NCBI RefSeq assembly: GCF_040207125.1
Contig: NZ_CP157940.1
Coordinates: 1,302,001-1,366,000 of the forward strand
Reading direction: 5' to 3'
DNA: 64,000 bases
DNA from: Lacrimispora sp. BS-2
GTDB lineage: Bacteria; Bacillota; Clostridia; Lachnospirales; Lachnospiraceae
The notes beneath the pieces are model-generated. The model was not told the origin of the DNA, ran no database searches, and saw nothing but the letters and a program-made list of their open reading frames with translations. Within the stretch, counting starts at the first letter, position 1; each line of letters begins with the position of its first letter. Of this stretch, positions 17,360 through 28,409 are shown piece by piece. The position numbers and the translations under genes are program-made.

Positions 17360-19672
17360 TTACTGCTGTTTATTTTTATTTCTATTATAGTTGATCAGAC
17401 ATCCGGCCTTTACGATTTCCCGTTCTTCCGGGGTCATTTCAGCAATGTGCAGTTCTATCTCATGAATCGGATTTCCTTCTTTATTTTTTACCACATAGGC
17501 TGGAATATGCTTCATATCCCCGTCAAGGGCAGTGCGGATTCCAGGCACATAGATAAAATCTCCTATTTCAAAATCGGGTTGTTCATCAAGGAGGAAGGGA
17601 AGCATTCCCCAGTTCATAACATTGGAACGGTAGCGTTTGGTGGCATACTCTTTTGCAATATTAGCAAGGCCGCCCAATACTCTCTGGCAGCTGGCTGCCT
17701 GCTCACGGGCAGAGCCATCCCCTGGCTTTACTGCGTAGACCATGCTTCCGATGGCTGTTTCTTCTGCCTTTAATTCCGGCTGGTTTAAGTAAGTGGTCAG
17801 GGCCTTAAATGCAGCTTCCAGTGACTGATCAGCCTCTAAGGGAGAAGTTCCGGCTTTTCTTGCCTGTTCCAGCTCATTTACCTTCTTTGAACGTCCCACA
17901 TATTCCGGATCGCGGCGGGATAAAGTAAATTCCGCAAGGCCGAGAGGATTGGAACGGTAGGAAGAGGTTTCTCCGGAAGGGATCAGTTCATCCGTGGTAG
18001 TGACCGGATCCATGATCTTTGAACATACCCGTAACAGGATGTTTTCCGTCAGGGCACTCATAGCCGGCCAGTCTTTGATGTTTGGCCCGTAAATCAGGGG
18101 AACCTCCGGCTGAGCCTTTCCGAATCCCTGGTACACCCGTCTTTCGTAGGAAGATAGATCAAATTCATAGGCAGGAACCTGGTAATCCTCTCCATAGCCT
18201 TCTGCGGAGGTGAGATAGCCGCCGTTTGCCGCCGTTGCCGCAATGGAGCGGGCATCCATAAGGGCGACACAGGAAATCTGTCCGCTGCCCGGCTTGGAGC
18301 CTTCCCGGTTGGGGAAGTTTCTTGTGGTATGGCGGATGCTTAAGGAATTGTTGGAAGGCGTATCTCCTGCGCCAAAGCATGGGCCGCAGAAGGCCGTCCT
18401 GACAGTAGCGCCGGCTGCCATCAGTTCGGAGATCGCTCCTTTTTTCACCAGATCCATATAAACAGGCTGGGAGGAAGGGTATACGGATAAATTGAAGATG
18501 TCATTTCCGCAGTCCTTGCCGGTCAGAATATGGGCTGCAGCCATGACGTTGGAGTAGTTGCCTCCGGCGCAGCCTGCGATCACTCCCTGCTGGACCATCA
18601 GCTTTCCATCTACGATCTTTTCAGTCAGGGAAAGGCTTGCCTTGGAGCTTCCCACAATGCGTGCTGCTTCCTTTTCCACAGTCCGGAGAATGTCCCCAAG
18701 GTTTTCATTTAATTCATCGATCTCATAGGTGTTGCTTGGATGGAAGGGCAGTGCGATCATTGGCCTTATGGTGCTTAGGTCCACATAAACCACCCCGTCG
18801 TAGTAGGCCACTTCCCCGGGATTTAACTCCTTGTAAGCCTCCCCCCGTCCATGGAGGTTCAAATAGGACTTTGTATCCTCATCGGTTCTCCAGATAGAGG
18901 AAAGGCAGGTAGTTTCCGTTGTCATGACATCCACGCCGTTCCGATAGTCCGTATCCATGGAAGATACCCCGGGCCCTACGAATTCCATGATCTTGTTTTT
19001 TACATAGCCACTTTTAAAGACCGCTCCGATAATGGCCAGGGCCACATCGTGAGGACCCACAGAAGGAGCAGGGCTTCCCGTAAGATAAATAGCCACAACG
19101 TCTGGATATGCCACATCATAGGTATCACAAAGAAGCTGTTTTACCAGTTCTCCGCCTCCTTCTCCGATGGCCATGGTCCCCAAAGCTCCATACCGGGTAT
19201 GGCTGTCAGAGCCAAGGATCATGCGCCCGCAGCCGGCCATCATCTCCCTCATGTACTGATGGATGACCGCAATATGTGGCGGAACAAAGATCCCGCCGTA
19301 TTTTTTTGCAGCGGAAAGCCCGAATACGTGGTCATCCTCGTTAATGGTGCCGCCGACTGCGCATAAGGAGTTATGGCAGTTGGTCATAATGTATGGAATA
19401 GGAAATTCTTCAAGCCCTGATGCACGGGCTGTCTGGATAATTCCTACAAATGTAATATCATGGGAGGCCATGGAATCAAACCGGAGCTTTAAATGATCCA
19501 TGTTATCAGAAGTATTGTGCTCTTTTAGAATGGAGTAGGCGATGGTACCCTTTTTTGCCTCAGTCTTATCTGCAGCTTTTCCTGTAAGGGCGGCCATTTT
19601 TAATGTTTCCTGTTCCGGAACCAGCCTGGTTCCATGAACAAGATAGGCCCCGCCGTCATACAATTTTACCAT
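17360..19672 (-). CDS. Aconitase-family hydratase
   Basis: A 770 aa member of the aconitase superfamily. Iron-sulfur and active-site segments are visible: [53 protein letters not shown], followed by a C-terminal swivel region with [15 protein letters not shown]. It lies three bases after the citrate synthase stop codon with its own AGAGGAAAG site. The pair probably makes isocitrate for 2-oxoglutarate and glutamate synthesis. The protein is of the type often labelled only 'hydratase' in Clostridia, so the exact substrate is inferred from its partner; isocitrate dehydrogenase is not in the window. Confidence 0.85.
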   Translation of the reverse strand: MVKLYDGGAYLVHGTRLVPEQETLKMAALTGKAADKTEAKKGTIAYSILKEHNTSDNMDHLKLRFDSMASHDITFVGIIQTARASGLEEFPIPYIMTNCHNSLCAVGGTINEDDHVFGLSAAKKYGGIFVPPHIAVIHQYMREMMAGCGRMILGSDSHTRYGALGTMAIGEGGGELVKQLLCDTYDVAYPDVVAIYLTGSPAPSVGPHDVALAIIGAVFKSGYVKNKIMEFVGPGVSSMDTDYRNGVDVMTTETTCLSSIWRTDEDTKSYLNLHGRGEAYKELNPGEVAYYDGVVYVDLSTIRPMIALPFHPSNTYEIDELNENLGDILRTVEKEAARIVGSSKASLSLTEKIVDGKLMVQQGVIAGCAGGNYSNVMAAAHILTGKDCGNDIFNLSVYPSSQPVYMDLVKKGAISELMAAGATVRTAFCGPCFGAGDTPSNNSLSIRHTTRNFPNREGSKPGSGQISCVALMDARSIAATAANGGYLTSAEGYGEDYQVPAYEFDLSSYERRVYQGFGKAQPEVPLIYGPNIKDWPAMSALTENILLRVCSKIMDPVTTTDELIPSGETSSYRSNPLGLAEFTLSRRDPEYVGRSKKVNELEQARKAGTSPLEADQSLEAAFKALTTYLNQPELKAEETAIGSMVYAVKPGDGSAREQAASCQRVLGGLANIAKEYATKRYRSNVMNWGMLPFLLDEQPDFEIGDFIYVPGIRTALDGDMKHIPAYVVKNKEGNPIHEIELHIAEMTPEEREIVKAGCLINYNRNKNKQQ

Positions 19673-19675
19673 ATG

Positions 19676-21007
19676 CTATCTTTCCTCTCTTTTTTTGTAG
19701 GAAACAGTTTCTCCTACGTATTTTGTCGCCGGACGCATGATTCTTCCATCATACAGCTTGTTTTCGATATTATGCGCCAGCCAGCCTGCCATACGTGAGC
19801 AGACAAACAGAGGCGTATACATATCTTCCGGTATCTGTAACATATTATAAGCGAAACCACTATAGAAGTCTACATTGTTTGACAGTGGTTTTCCGTTGAC
19901 CGCCAGACAAGCTTTGGCCACCTTTTCAAACTTTGTAAGGAACTCATATTCATCTTCCCTGTTTTTCTGTTTGGCAAGCTTTTCGCAGCAGACCTTTAAC
20001 AGATCCGCCCTGGGATCGGAAACCGTATAAACTGCGTGGCCAAGTCCGTATACAAGGCCGGTATTATCATAGAAATCCTTTGAAAGGATCTTGTGGATCA
20101 CTGCCTTCATCTGGGCTTCCGTTGCTTTTAAGCCGATTTCCTTTTCAATGGCCTTGATCATTTCACTGCAGCATATATTGGCACCGCCGTGCTTTGGTCC
20201 CTTTAAGGAGCCGATCGAAGCGGAGATGGCCGAATAAATATCGGTTCCTGTGGAAGATATGACTACATTGGTAAAGGTGGAATTGTTTCCGCCGCCATGG
20301 TCTGCATGGATCATCAGCATCACATCCAAAAGATCAGCTTCCTGCGCGGTAAAAATCCCGTCTTTTCGCAGCATGTATAGAATGTTTTCTGCCATGGAAT
20401 ATTCCGGCTTTGGATAATGTATGATCAGACTGCCTCTGTCATAGTAATGGACCTTGCTCTGATATGCATAGACGGAAAGAGAAGGAAGCTTTGCCAGGAT
20501 GTTGATTCCCTTTAAAAGAGTATCATAGGGGTCCACATTATCCGGCTCCTCATCATAATCGTAAAGAGCCAGGATGCTTTGCTGAAGGCTGTTCATCAAA
20601 TTACGGGAAGGGGTGCGGAGCATATTTTTTTCCAGGAACTCATCAGGGAGAAGGTAGTTCTGGCTAAGAATGGATGTGAATTCCCTTAATTCTTTCCTGG
20701 AGGGAAGATAGCCAAAAAGGAGTAAAAACGAAGTCTCTTCAAAGCCATAGCGTTCATTGTTCTTTCCGCCTACCAGGTTCCCGATCTCGATTCCCCGGTA
20801 ATAGAGCTTGCCAGGAACGTTGACCTTTTTTCCGTCTTGGATTTCATAGCCGACTACATCAGATACGCGGGTCAGGCCCACCCGGACTCCGGTACCGTCT
20901 TCGTTGCGGAGCCCTTTTTTTACATTGTGCTCCTTAAATAAATTGTTTGGAATATCCGTAAAATTAGAGGATTTACCAAAGGTCTGAGCGATAAAAAAGT
21001 TGTTCAT
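19676..21007 (-). CDS. gltA: Citrate synthase
   Basis: A 443 aa citrate synthase, condensing acetyl-CoA and oxaloacetate. Catalytic regions: LMIHADHGGGNNSTFTNV and GLVYGLGHAVYTVSDPRA hold the two histidines, NVDFYSGFAYNM the aspartate, and RMAGWLAHNIENKL an arginine for citrate. The start is at 21007, where AGGAGAG precedes ATG; an in-frame upstream ATG at 21079 encodes an atypical basic leader and lacks a site. First gene of a two-gene minus-strand operon with the hydratase. Confidence 0.93.
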   Translation of the reverse strand: MNNFFIAQTFGKSSNFTDIPNNLFKEHNVKKGLRNEDGTGVRVGLTRVSDVVGYEIQDGKKVNVPGKLYYRGIEIGNLVGGKNNERYGFEETSFLLLFGYLPSRKELREFTSILSQNYLLPDEFLEKNMLRTPSRNLMNSLQQSILALYDYDEEPDNVDPYDTLLKGINILAKLPSLSVYAYQSKVHYYDRGSLIIHYPKPEYSMAENILYMLRKDGIFTAQEADLLDVMLMIHADHGGGNNSTFTNVVISSTGTDIYSAISASIGSLKGPKHGGANICCSEMIKAIEKEIGLKATEAQMKAVIHKILSKDFYDNTGLVYGLGHAVYTVSDPRADLLKVCCEKLAKQKNREDEYEFLTKFEKVAKACLAVNGKPLSNNVDFYSGFAYNMLQIPEDMYTPLFVCSRMAGWLAHNIENKLYDGRIMRPATKYVGETVSYKKREER

Positions 21008-21139
21008 GGAACGATCTCTCCTTTTTTTATTAAGCCACAGCCATAAAGGCGGGTACCTGTTTATAGAAAAGCAGCGCAAAAGGATTTCTCCGGCGCTGCC
21101 TCCATTGGCAAGAACGTGACTTGATTTATGTTGTTGGGT

Positions 21140-21168
21140 AGTTTAACATGGAAAAGTATCAAAGTCAA
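21140..21168 (-). promoter_or_regulatory. Promoter of gltA operon
   Basis: On the minus strand, TTGACT (21168-21163), a 17-base spacer and TAAACT (21145-21140), about 130 bases before the gltA start. The rest of 21169-21300 is AT-rich and shows no other recognisable signal. Confidence 0.7.
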
Positions 21169-21300
21169 TAACTTGTTACAATCACAACCAAAATATTGTT
21201 ATTACGTCAGGATGAAGACTGGTTTTTAACAGAAAGGCAGAAAATCCTGTTTTAAGTTTTTCAAGCATATTTTTATGGTTTTCTCCACATCATATGGAAA

Positions 21301-21372
21301 TACCCTGCAAATGTGCCATTACGCCCGAAAAAGCGGGGCGGACGCTGCCAGGAAAGCGTGGGATAAAGAGTA
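21301..21372 (+). repeat. Modular leader repeat copy R2 (degenerate long form)
   Basis: TACCCTGCAAATGTGCC aligns with module A, ACGCCCGAAAAAGCGGGGCG is a good module B, and AAAGCGTGGGATAAAGAG is a worn module C. It is sense to tepA and about 40 bases before its start codon. Confidence 0.6.
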
Positions 21373-21409
21373 ATCCATCAAATTTACAGTAAAACAGGAG
21401 GTTTTTAAG

Positions 21410-22201
21410 GTGAGAGAGTATCAAGATAGAAATAACGGGAAGAACGAAGAAACAGAGGAAAGACAGAATAACCAGAATGAGTCTTCCGATAATACGCGCA
21501 AGGAAAATCTTGATGAAAAGAAAACGGAAAAAGATATTGAACAGAAAGAGGATGAAAGGCTGGAAGAATATGGCCAGATGACCCTGGATGATAATGCAGG
21601 CAAGCGGAAGATCCATCTGATCTCCATTATCGGGGAGGTGGAAGGCCATGAAAATTTATCCGGCAACAGCAAGGCTACAAAATATGATCACATTCTCCCG
21701 AAGCTTGCCGAGATTGAAGATGATGATTCTGTGGAAGGGCTTTTGGTCCTTTTAAATACTTCCGGCGGTGACGTGGATGCAGGCCTTGCAATAGCGGAGA
21801 TGATCGCTTCCTTAAGCATTCCTACCGTTTCCCTGGTTCTTGGAGGAAGCCATTCCATTGGAGTTCCCTTAGCAGTTTGTACGGATTATTCCTTTATCGT
21901 ACCAACCGGAACCATGATGGTTCATCCCGTAAGAATGACGGGAATGGTAATCGGTGCTTCCCAGACTTATGAATATTTTGAAATGATACAGGACAGGATC
22001 TTAAGCTTTGTTTCCAGCCATGCAAAAATTGCCTACGACCAGTTAAAACGCCTTATGCTGAATACGGAAATGCTCACCAGAGACTTGGGAACCGTGCTGG
22101 TCGGTGAGGAAACGGTAAAAGAAGGCCTGATTAATGAAGTGGGCGGAATCAAGGATGCTTTAAAAAAATTATATGAACTGATGGAAACTGCTTCCCGTTA
22201 A
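21410..22201 (+). CDS. tepA: ClpP-like serine protease, TepA family
   Basis: A 263 aa protein: about 65 residues of charged, low-complexity sequence rich in Glu, Asn and Lys, then a ClpP/crotonase-fold protease domain. [20 protein letters not shown] forms the oxyanion region, [13 protein letters not shown] the nucleophile-serine turn and [12 protein letters not shown] the histidine. The start is GTG 21410 with AGGAGG eight bases upstream. In Bacillus subtilis tepA (ymfB) also precedes spoIIIE, matching the order here. The long acidic N-terminus is poorly conserved in the family as far as I recall. Confidence 0.85.
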   Translation: MREYQDRNNGKNEETEERQNNQNESSDNTRKENLDEKKTEKDIEQKEDERLEEYGQMTLDDNAGKRKIHLISIIGEVEGHENLSGNSKATKYDHILPKLAEIEDDDSVEGLLVLLNTSGGDVDAGLAIAEMIASLSIPTVSLVLGGSHSIGVPLAVCTDYSFIVPTGTMMVHPVRMTGMVIGASQTYEYFEMIQDRILSFVSSHAKIAYDQLKRLMLNTEMLTRDLGTVLVGEETVKEGLINEVGGIKDALKKLYELMETASR

Positions 22202-22204
22202 ACG

Positions 22205-22233
22205 TTGCAATTCTCCCGATTTTTTTGTATACT
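22205..22233 (+). promoter_or_regulatory. Promoter of ftsK/spoIIIE
   Basis: TTGCAA (22205-22210), a 17-base spacer and TATACT (22228-22233), starting four bases after the tepA stop codon. Confidence 0.75.
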
Positions 22234-22262
22234 GTTACCAACGGATAGAAGGGGGAAGTATT

Positions 22263-24941
22263 GTGCCTGAGACAACGAAGAAACGGACTACAGCAAAAAA
22301 AGGAAAAAACGGGAGAACAAGAAATACAACCGCCAAAAAAAATGTGGTTTTGCCGGAACCAGAATTTATCCATTCAGAGGTCGTAATCATTATGTCATTT
22401 TTGGCTGCGGCCATACTGTTTTTCAGTAACTTTCATTTATGCGGAATGGTTGGAGATTTTCTGCGCAGCGTACAGCTTGGTATATTTGGAAGTGTGGGAT
22501 ATGTTGCGCCTGTGCTGCTGTTTGCAGGAACAGCGTTTTACATCTCCAACCAGGGAAATCCCAGGGCCGCTTTTAAACTGGCGTCTTTTATACTGGCGCT
22601 GGTTTCTTTGTGTGGATTTTTACAGCTTCTTTTTGGAACAAAGGGCGGCGAGGGAATGGGACTTGCCGATATTTATTTTGAGGCTTCCGTAAGCGGAAGA
22701 GGCGGCGGCATTATAGGCGGCCTTCTGGCCGGAGGGCTTACCTCTATCATTGGTGTTGTGGGAGCCTATTTGGTGATAGGAGTCCTTCTTATTATATCTG
22801 CAGTCTGCATTACGGAAAAATCTTTTGTAGATATTGTGAAAAAGGGAGGCGGAAAGGCATACCGCCATGCCAGGGATAATGTGGACATGCACATGGAAAT
22901 CCATGCAATACGCCAGGAAGCCCGTAAAAAGCTTTTGGAAGAGAAAAAGCTTCGGGGAGTCAATCTGGAAGCCACGAAGCTGGTGGCGGCCCAGGAGGAA
23001 GGCTATGAGGAAGATCTGGCTGAGGAAGTTCCTGACAGCCTTGCCGATGATATTATGGCCCAGGCAGACAGGCTGTCTGCCGTAACTTCTGCGGAAGCAA
23101 ACGAACCCAATCCTGCTGATGTTTTCCGTGGCAGTTTTTCTCCTGTCCCGGAAAATGAAGAGGATATTGTTCCCTTTGATCCCGATGTGGAAGCAGCTCC
23201 GCTTACAGAGGCATTAGAAGAATCTTCTATATATATGAAGAAAGAAGTGAAAACCTTAAAGGAAATGGAGGTCGTGGAAGAGGAATTCTATCCTGAGGAA
23301 GGACATGATACCTTTTCCATTCCAGAAGAGCCAAAACAGGTGGTCACCGCTTCCGGCAAAGTGATAGAGACAGATACAGAAGCTCTTCAGAAAAAGTTAG
23401 AAAAGAAGCGGGAAGAAGCGGAAAAGGAAGATGGTTTAAGTGTCACCCAGGAAATCAGGCAAAAGCAGGAGATTGTGAAAAAGGAATATAAGTATCCGCC
23501 TCTTTCCCTGCTTAAAAAGGGAAAATCAGGGGTCTTTTCCGACCGGGAATACAAGGAAACTGCCATCAAGCTTCAGCGGACTCTTCAGAATTTTGGTGTC
23601 GGAGTTACGGTCACTAATATAAGCTGCGGGCCTTCTGTAACCAGGTATGAGCTTCATCCGGAGCAGGGAGTAAAGGTCAGTAAGATCGTAAGCCTGGCGG
23701 ATGATATTAAATTGAGCCTGGCGGCCGCTGACATCCGAATTGAAGCTCCCATACCGGGAAAATCGGCGGTGGGCATCGAGGTGCCCAATAAAGAAAACCA
23801 AATGGTATACCTGCGGGATATTCTGGAGGCGGACGGCTTTCAGAAGCATTCCTCAAAAATTGCTTTTGCGGTGGGTAAGGATATCGGCGGACAGGTGGTT
23901 GTCACTGACATTGCAAAGATGCCCCATCTATTAATCGCCGGAGCCACAGGTTCCGGTAAATCCGTCTGTATCAACACGTTGATCATGAGCATTATCTTTA
24001 AAGCGGATCCTGAGGATGTGAAACTGATCATGGTGGACCCCAAGGTGGTGGAATTAAGTGTTTATAATGGGATTCCCCATTTGCTGCTCCCTGTGGTCAC
24101 TGACCCGAAAAAGGCTTCTGGAGCTCTTAACTGGGCGGTGGCGGAGATGACGGACCGTTATAATAAGTTTGCCCAGTATAATGTCAGGGAAATCAAGGGA
24201 TATAACAAAAAAGTAGAGAGCATAAAAGACATTGAAGATGAGAATAAGCCCCAAAAGATGCCTCAGATCGTCATCATTATCGACGAGCTTGCGGATCTTA
24301 TGATGGTAGCGCCCGGAGAAGTGGAAGATTCCATCTGCCGTCTGGCCCAGCTTGCCAGAGCTGCAGGCATTCATCTTGTCATTGCAACCCAGCGTCCGTC
24401 GGTCAACGTCATAACAGGTCTTATTAAGGCCAATGTTCCATCCAGGGTAGCCTTTGCGGTTTCTTCCGGAGTGGATTCCAGGACCATTATTGATATGAAC
24501 GGAGCGGAGAAGCTTCTTGGAAAAGGTGATATGCTGTTTTATCCGGCAGGATACCCAAAACCAATGCGTGTTCAGGGTGCATTTGTATCGGATTCCGAAG
24601 TCTCCAAGGTTGTGGAATTCTTAACGGAGCAGGGGCTTACAGCAGATTATAATCCGGAAGTGGAGAACATGATCGCTTCCGCGCCTGCAGGCGGAGAGAT
24701 AAAGGGCGGAGGTAATGACCGGGATGAGTATTTCGTTCAGGCCGGGAAGTTTATCATTGAAAAGGATAAGGCGTCCATCGGAATGCTGCAGAGAATGTTT
24801 AAAATAGGCTTTAACCGGGCTGCCCGGATCATGGACCAGCTTGCAGAAGCCGGTGTGGTAGGAGAAGAGGAAGGCACCAAACCCCGTAAGGTACTGATGA
24901 GCATGGAAGAATTCGATGAAATGCTCTCCCAGGGTTATTAA
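22263..24941 (+). CDS. ftsK: DNA translocase FtsK/SpoIIIE
   Basis: An 892 aa membrane-anchored DNA pump that clears chromosomes from the division or sporulation septum. A basic N-terminus is followed by four transmembrane segments (about residues 38-180), an acidic linker (about 190-400), then the motor. Walker A is [13 protein letters not shown] near residue 562 and Walker B is [33 protein letters not shown] is conserved. The C-terminal gamma winged helix ([20 protein letters not shown]) reads orienting sequences. The start is GTG 22263 after AGAAGGGGGAAG. FtsK and SpoIIIE cannot be separated by sequence alone. Confidence 0.94.
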   Translation: MPETTKKRTTAKKGKNGRTRNTTAKKNVVLPEPEFIHSEVVIIMSFLAAAILFFSNFHLCGMVGDFLRSVQLGIFGSVGYVAPVLLFAGTAFYISNQGNPRAAFKLASFILALVSLCGFLQLLFGTKGGEGMGLADIYFEASVSGRGGGIIGGLLAGGLTSIIGVVGAYLVIGVLLIISAVCITEKSFVDIVKKGGGKAYRHARDNVDMHMEIHAIRQEARKKLLEEKKLRGVNLEATKLVAAQEEGYEEDLAEEVPDSLADDIMAQADRLSAVTSAEANEPNPADVFRGSFSPVPENEEDIVPFDPDVEAAPLTEALEESSIYMKKEVKTLKEMEVVEEEFYPEEGHDTFSIPEEPKQVVTASGKVIETDTEALQKKLEKKREEAEKEDGLSVTQEIRQKQEIVKKEYKYPPLSLLKKGKSGVFSDREYKETAIKLQRTLQNFGVGVTVTNISCGPSVTRYELHPEQGVKVSKIVSLADDIKLSLAAADIRIEAPIPGKSAVGIEVPNKENQMVYLRDILEADGFQKHSSKIAFAVGKDIGGQVVVTDIAKMPHLLIAGATGSGKSVCINTLIMSIIFKADPEDVKLIMVDPKVVELSVYNGIPHLLLPVVTDPKKASGALNWAVAEMTDRYNKFAQYNVREIKGYNKKVESIKDIEDENKPQKMPQIVIIIDELADLMMVAPGEVEDSICRLAQLARAAGIHLVIATQRPSVNVITGLIKANVPSRVAFAVSSGVDSRTIIDMNGAEKLLGKGDMLFYPAGYPKPMRVQGAFVSDSEVSKVVEFLTEQGLTADYNPEVENMIASAPAGGEIKGGGNDRDEYFVQAGKFIIEKDKASIGMLQRMFKIGFNRAARIMDQLAEAGVVGEEEGTKPRKVLMSMEEFDEMLSQGY

Positions 24942-25053
24942 ACATAAGTGAAGACAAAAGGGTTGCTTTTTAGCCCGTCCATCCGATGATCGGAAGCATT
25001 GCTGCTTCCAATAATATAGAACCGTGTTATTTACATAAAAGGAGGATTGGAAA
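24942..25053 (+). other. Intergenic region before fhs with a short hairpin
   Basis: Holds a hairpin with arms GGAAGCA and TGCTTCC (24992-25009) and a short CCGATGATCGG palindrome just before it. There is no T tract and no clear promoter. A strong AAAAGGAGG precedes the fhs start. I do not recognise a folate riboswitch here. Confidence 0.4.
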
Positions 25054-26724
25054 ATGAAAACAGATATCGAAATCGCGCAAGAGGCAAAAATGCTTCCTAT
25101 CAAAGATGTGGCTGCTTCCTATGGAATCGGTGGGGATGAGCTGGAGCTTTACGGAAAGTATAAGGCAAAACTGACTGATGAACTGTGGGAGCGGGTAAAG
25201 GACCGTCCGGATGGCAGACTGGTTCTTGTAACGGCAATCAATCCCACTCCCGCAGGGGAAGGAAAGACCACAACTACTGTAGGTCTTGGTCAGGCATTGG
25301 GAAAAATGGATAAAAAGGCGATTATCGCTCTCAGAGAACCTTCCCTTGGACCATGTTTTGGCATTAAGGGCGGCGCGGCAGGCGGCGGATATGCCCAGGT
25401 GGTGCCCATGGAAGACTTAAATCTTCATTTTACCGGTGATTTTCATGCCATAACCTCAGCCAATAACCTGCTTGCAGCTTTGTTAGACAATCATATCCAC
25501 CAAGGCAATGCCCTTGGAGTCGACACCCGTCAGATTCTTTGGAAGCGCTGTCTGGACATGAATGACCGCGCTCTTAGAAATATTGTGGTTGGCCTTGGCT
25601 CCAAAGCAGAAGGCTTTGTGAGAGAGGATCACTTTGTGATTACGGTGGCATCGGAAATCATGGCAATCCTTTGCCTTGCAAATGATATGGAAGATTTAAA
25701 AGAACGGCTGGGAAAGATCATTGTAGCATATAATTATGCTGGAGAGCCTGTGACTGCCTCCCAGTTAAATGCAGTAGGCGCTATGGCGGCTTTGCTAAAG
25801 GATGCCTTAAAGCCCAATCTGATACAGACCCTGGAGCACACCGGCGCCATTGTTCACGGAGGTCCTTTTGCAAACATCGCCCATGGCTGCAACAGCGTAC
25901 GCGCGACGAAAACGGCGTTAAAGCTGGCTGATGTTGTTGTGACAGAGGCTGGATTTGGCGCGGATTTAGGTGCAGAAAAATTCCTTGACATCAAATGCAG
26001 AAAAGCCGGATTAAAGCCTGACGCCATTGTATTGGTAGCAACGGTAAGAGCCCTCAAATACAACGGCGGAGTGCCAAAGGACCAGTTAAAGGATGAAAAC
26101 CTGGCTGCTCTTGAAAAAGGTATCGTCAATCTGGAAAAGCACATTGAAAATATGATGAAATACGGCGTTCCGGTAATTGTTACTCTGAATTCCTTTATCA
26201 CAGATACAGAGGCTGAACACCAGTTTGTTAAAAAGTTTTGTGAGGAAAGAGGATGTGAATTCGCCTTATCCCAGGTTTGGGAAAAAGGAGGAGAGGGCGG
26301 CATAGAACTGGCAGAAAAAGTACTTTATACCCTGGAAAATAAAGAAAGCAATTTTGCGCCCATTTATCGTGATGACATGGGCCTTCAAGATAAGATCGCT
26401 GCAATTGCAAGGGAGATCTACGGCGCAGATGGCGTGACCTATGCTCCGGCAGCTTTAAAAGCCATAAGAAAATTTGAAGAAATGGGCTTTGGCAGCCTTC
26501 CTGTGTGCATGGCAAAGACACAGTATTCCTTATCCGATGACCAGACAAAGCTTGGAAGGCCGGAAGGCTTTGATATTAATGTGCGGGATGCTTATGTGTC
26601 CGCCGGAGCAGGATTTGTGGTCATTCTGACCGGAGCTATCATGACCATGCCAGGTCTTCCAAAGAAGCCTGCCGCAGATAATATTGACGTAAATGAAGAT
26701 GGAGTAATCACCGGATTATTCTGA
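25054..26724 (+). CDS. fhs: Formate--tetrahydrofolate ligase
   Basis: A 556 aa enzyme making 10-formyltetrahydrofolate from formate, THF and ATP, the entry to one-carbon and acetogenic methyl-branch metabolism. Conserved features: [20 protein letters not shown], the P-loop [17 protein letters not shown] near residues 66-82, [20 protein letters not shown] and [18 protein letters not shown]. Full length for the family. Only 12 bases separate it from murE, so the two may be cotranscribed although functionally unrelated. Confidence 0.96.
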   Translation: MKTDIEIAQEAKMLPIKDVAASYGIGGDELELYGKYKAKLTDELWERVKDRPDGRLVLVTAINPTPAGEGKTTTTVGLGQALGKMDKKAIIALREPSLGPCFGIKGGAAGGGYAQVVPMEDLNLHFTGDFHAITSANNLLAALLDNHIHQGNALGVDTRQILWKRCLDMNDRALRNIVVGLGSKAEGFVREDHFVITVASEIMAILCLANDMEDLKERLGKIIVAYNYAGEPVTASQLNAVGAMAALLKDALKPNLIQTLEHTGAIVHGGPFANIAHGCNSVRATKTALKLADVVVTEAGFGADLGAEKFLDIKCRKAGLKPDAIVLVATVRALKYNGGVPKDQLKDENLAALEKGIVNLEKHIENMMKYGVPVIVTLNSFITDTEAEHQFVKKFCEERGCEFALSQVWEKGGEGGIELAEKVLYTLENKESNFAPIYRDDMGLQDKIAAIAREIYGADGVTYAPAALKAIRKFEEMGFGSLPVCMAKTQYSLSDDQTKLGRPEGFDINVRDAYVSAGAGFVVILTGAIMTMPGLPKKPAADNIDVNEDGVITGLF

Positions 26725-26736
26725 TTGGGAGGTTTT

Positions 26737-28212
26737 ATGAAGTTTAAAGAATGGTTAAAAGACTTAAAATATGAGGTGCTGCAGGGCAGCCTGGACGTTG
26801 AGGCCGAGGATGTCATATATGACTCCAGAAAGGCACGAAAAGGTGTTGTATTTGTCTGCATGAAAGGCACGAGAACCGACTCCCATGAATTCATACCAGA
26901 GGTGGTGGACGCCGGGGTGGAAATCCTTGTAGTAGAACGAGAGATGGATATCCCGGATGGCGTAACCGCCATTCTCGTACATAATGCAAGAGAGGCGCTG
27001 GCTCTTTTATCAGCCGCCAGATTTGGATATCCGGCGGAAAAGATGGTGACGATCGGCGTGACCGGAACCAAAGGAAAAACCACCACCACCCACATGATCA
27101 AGACGGTTTTGGAAGCCTGCGGCAAAAAAGTGGGAATGATCGGAACTACGGGCATTGTGATCGGCCAGGAAGTTACGCCTACGGTGAATACGACTCCCGA
27201 GTCCTATGAACTTCATCAGGCCTTCAGCCGCATGGCGGAAGCAGGCTGTGAATATTTGGTAATGGAGGTTTCCTCCCAGGCCTTTAAAATGCACCGGGTA
27301 GATGGAATCTGCTTTGATTACGGACTGTTTACCAATATTTCCCCTGATCATATCGGACCGGATGAGCACCGGGATTTTGAAGAATATCTTTTTTACAAAT
27401 CCCGGATCTTTTGCTGCTCAAAAGTGGGGATCATGAATGGGGATGATGAGCATTGGGATGAAGTGGTAAAGGATGCTTCCTGCAAGCTCTATTCCTTCTC
27501 CATGGAGAAAAAGGACACGGATTTTAAAGCAGAGGCTGTCAGGTACATCGCCCAGCCGGATTTTGTCGGACTGGAATTTGACATCAAAGGAGCTTGTGAG
27601 CTATCTGTCCGGGTGAATATTCCAGGACGCTTTAACGTTGCCAATGCCTTGTCTGCAGTCAGTGTTTTAAGTTTTTTAGGGCTTCCGAAAGAGAATATCT
27701 GCCATGGACTGGAACATTTAAACGTGAACGGACGAATGGAAATCGTTTATTCTTCTGAAAAATGTACGGTAATCGTAGATTATGCCCACAATGCGGTCAG
27801 CATGGAAAGCCTGCTCTCAACGCTTAGAGATTATCACCCAAAGCGCCTTGTCTGCGTCTTTGGCTGCGGCGGAAACCGTTCCAAGGACCGGCGTATTTCC
27901 ATGGGAGACAGCGCCGGACGCCTGGCAGATCTTACGATTATCACCGCGGATAATTCCAGATACGAAAAAACGGAAGATATCATCGCAGATATTCGTGAAA
28001 GCCTTGAAAAGATAGGTGGGAAATTCATGGAAATTCCGGACCGCAGGGAAGCGATCCGTTACAGCATCATTCATGCCGAACCAGGTGACATGATTGCCAT
28101 TATAGGAAAGGGGCATGAGGATTACCAGGAGATAAACGGAGTCCGCCACCATTTCTCAGACAGAGAAGAGGTCTTAAATGCAGTGGATGCCCAGCTTTCA
28201 AAGGAAGCTTAA
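26737..28212 (+). CDS. murE: UDP-N-acetylmuramoyl-tripeptide synthetase, MurE family
   Basis: A 491 aa Mur ligase adding the third residue to the peptidoglycan stem. The ATP loop is GVTGTKGKTTTTHM near residue 110; NTTPESYELHQAF and MEVSSQAFKMHRV are MurE-specific; the C-terminal domain has DYAHNAVSMESLL. The substrate-selectivity motif reads ADNSRYE where meso-diaminopimelate enzymes normally have DNPR; the key Arg is kept, so mDAP is likely. The start is ATG 26737 behind GGGAGG; an in-frame TTG at 26725 is less likely. A 15-base-arm hairpin follows at 28235-28274. Confidence 0.9.
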   Translation: MKFKEWLKDLKYEVLQGSLDVEAEDVIYDSRKARKGVVFVCMKGTRTDSHEFIPEVVDAGVEILVVEREMDIPDGVTAILVHNAREALALLSAARFGYPAEKMVTIGVTGTKGKTTTTHMIKTVLEACGKKVGMIGTTGIVIGQEVTPTVNTTPESYELHQAFSRMAEAGCEYLVMEVSSQAFKMHRVDGICFDYGLFTNISPDHIGPDEHRDFEEYLFYKSRIFCCSKVGIMNGDDEHWDEVVKDASCKLYSFSMEKKDTDFKAEAVRYIAQPDFVGLEFDIKGACELSVRVNIPGRFNVANALSAVSVLSFLGLPKENICHGLEHLNVNGRMEIVYSSEKCTVIVDYAHNAVSMESLLSTLRDYHPKRLVCVFGCGGNRSKDRRISMGDSAGRLADLTIITADNSRYEKTEDIIADIRESLEKIGGKFMEIPDRREAIRYSIIHAEPGDMIAIIGKGHEDYQEINGVRHHFSDREEVLNAVDAQLSKEA

Positions 28213-28234
28213 AAGGAAGGCAAAGCGATAAATA

Positions 28235-28274
28235 AAATGCCGAAAGCCGTAAGGATATGCGGCTTTCGGCATTT
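28235..28274. terminator. Perfect hairpin after murE
   Basis: Arms AAATGCCGAAAGCCG and CGGCTTTCGGCATTT match over 15 bases around a 10-base loop. The plus-strand exit (ATTTCCGC) is poor in T, so it may be partial termination or mRNA end protection. Confidence 0.55.
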
Positions 28275-28285
28275 CCGCGGTAGGT

Positions 28286-28370
28286 GGTATGCCCAAAAGC
28301 ACGGGAAGGAAAGAGGAACGCCCTTCGGGCATACCTTTATGCCCAAAAAGCATGGGCAGGAAAGACGAAA
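28286..28370 (+). repeat. Modular leader repeat copies R3a and R3b (tandem)
   Basis: R3a (28286-28318) is a lone module C, TATGCCCAAAAGCACGGGAA plus GGAAAGAGGAA. R3b (28319-28370) is a complete short form: module A CGCCCTTCGGGCATACC, module C TGCCCAAAAAGCATGGGCA, then GGAAAGACGAAAGGAA. Sense to murF, about 40 bases from its start. Confidence 0.9.
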
Positions 28371-28409
28371 GGAATGTGCGCCGGAAGCGTACATGGAACG
28401 GAGGAAGCA

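Noticed and set aside
18851..19366. Plus-strand open frame of 171 codons inside the hydratase gene
   Set aside because: Shadow of the minus-strand coding sequence; no ribosome site, composition typical of antisense frames.
24942..25053. Possible tetrahydrofolate riboswitch before fhs
   Set aside because: The hairpins present do not match the conserved core of that riboswitch as I know it; no terminator or sequester stem is evident.
28284..28409. In-frame N-terminal extensions of murF, priA (29825), rsgA (39739), der (57151) and yugP (33677) through the leader repeats
   Set aside because: The extra residues are repeat-encoded (patterns such as LYAQKAWAGK), start codons there lack ribosome sites, and each gene has a well-placed start at its conserved N-terminus.
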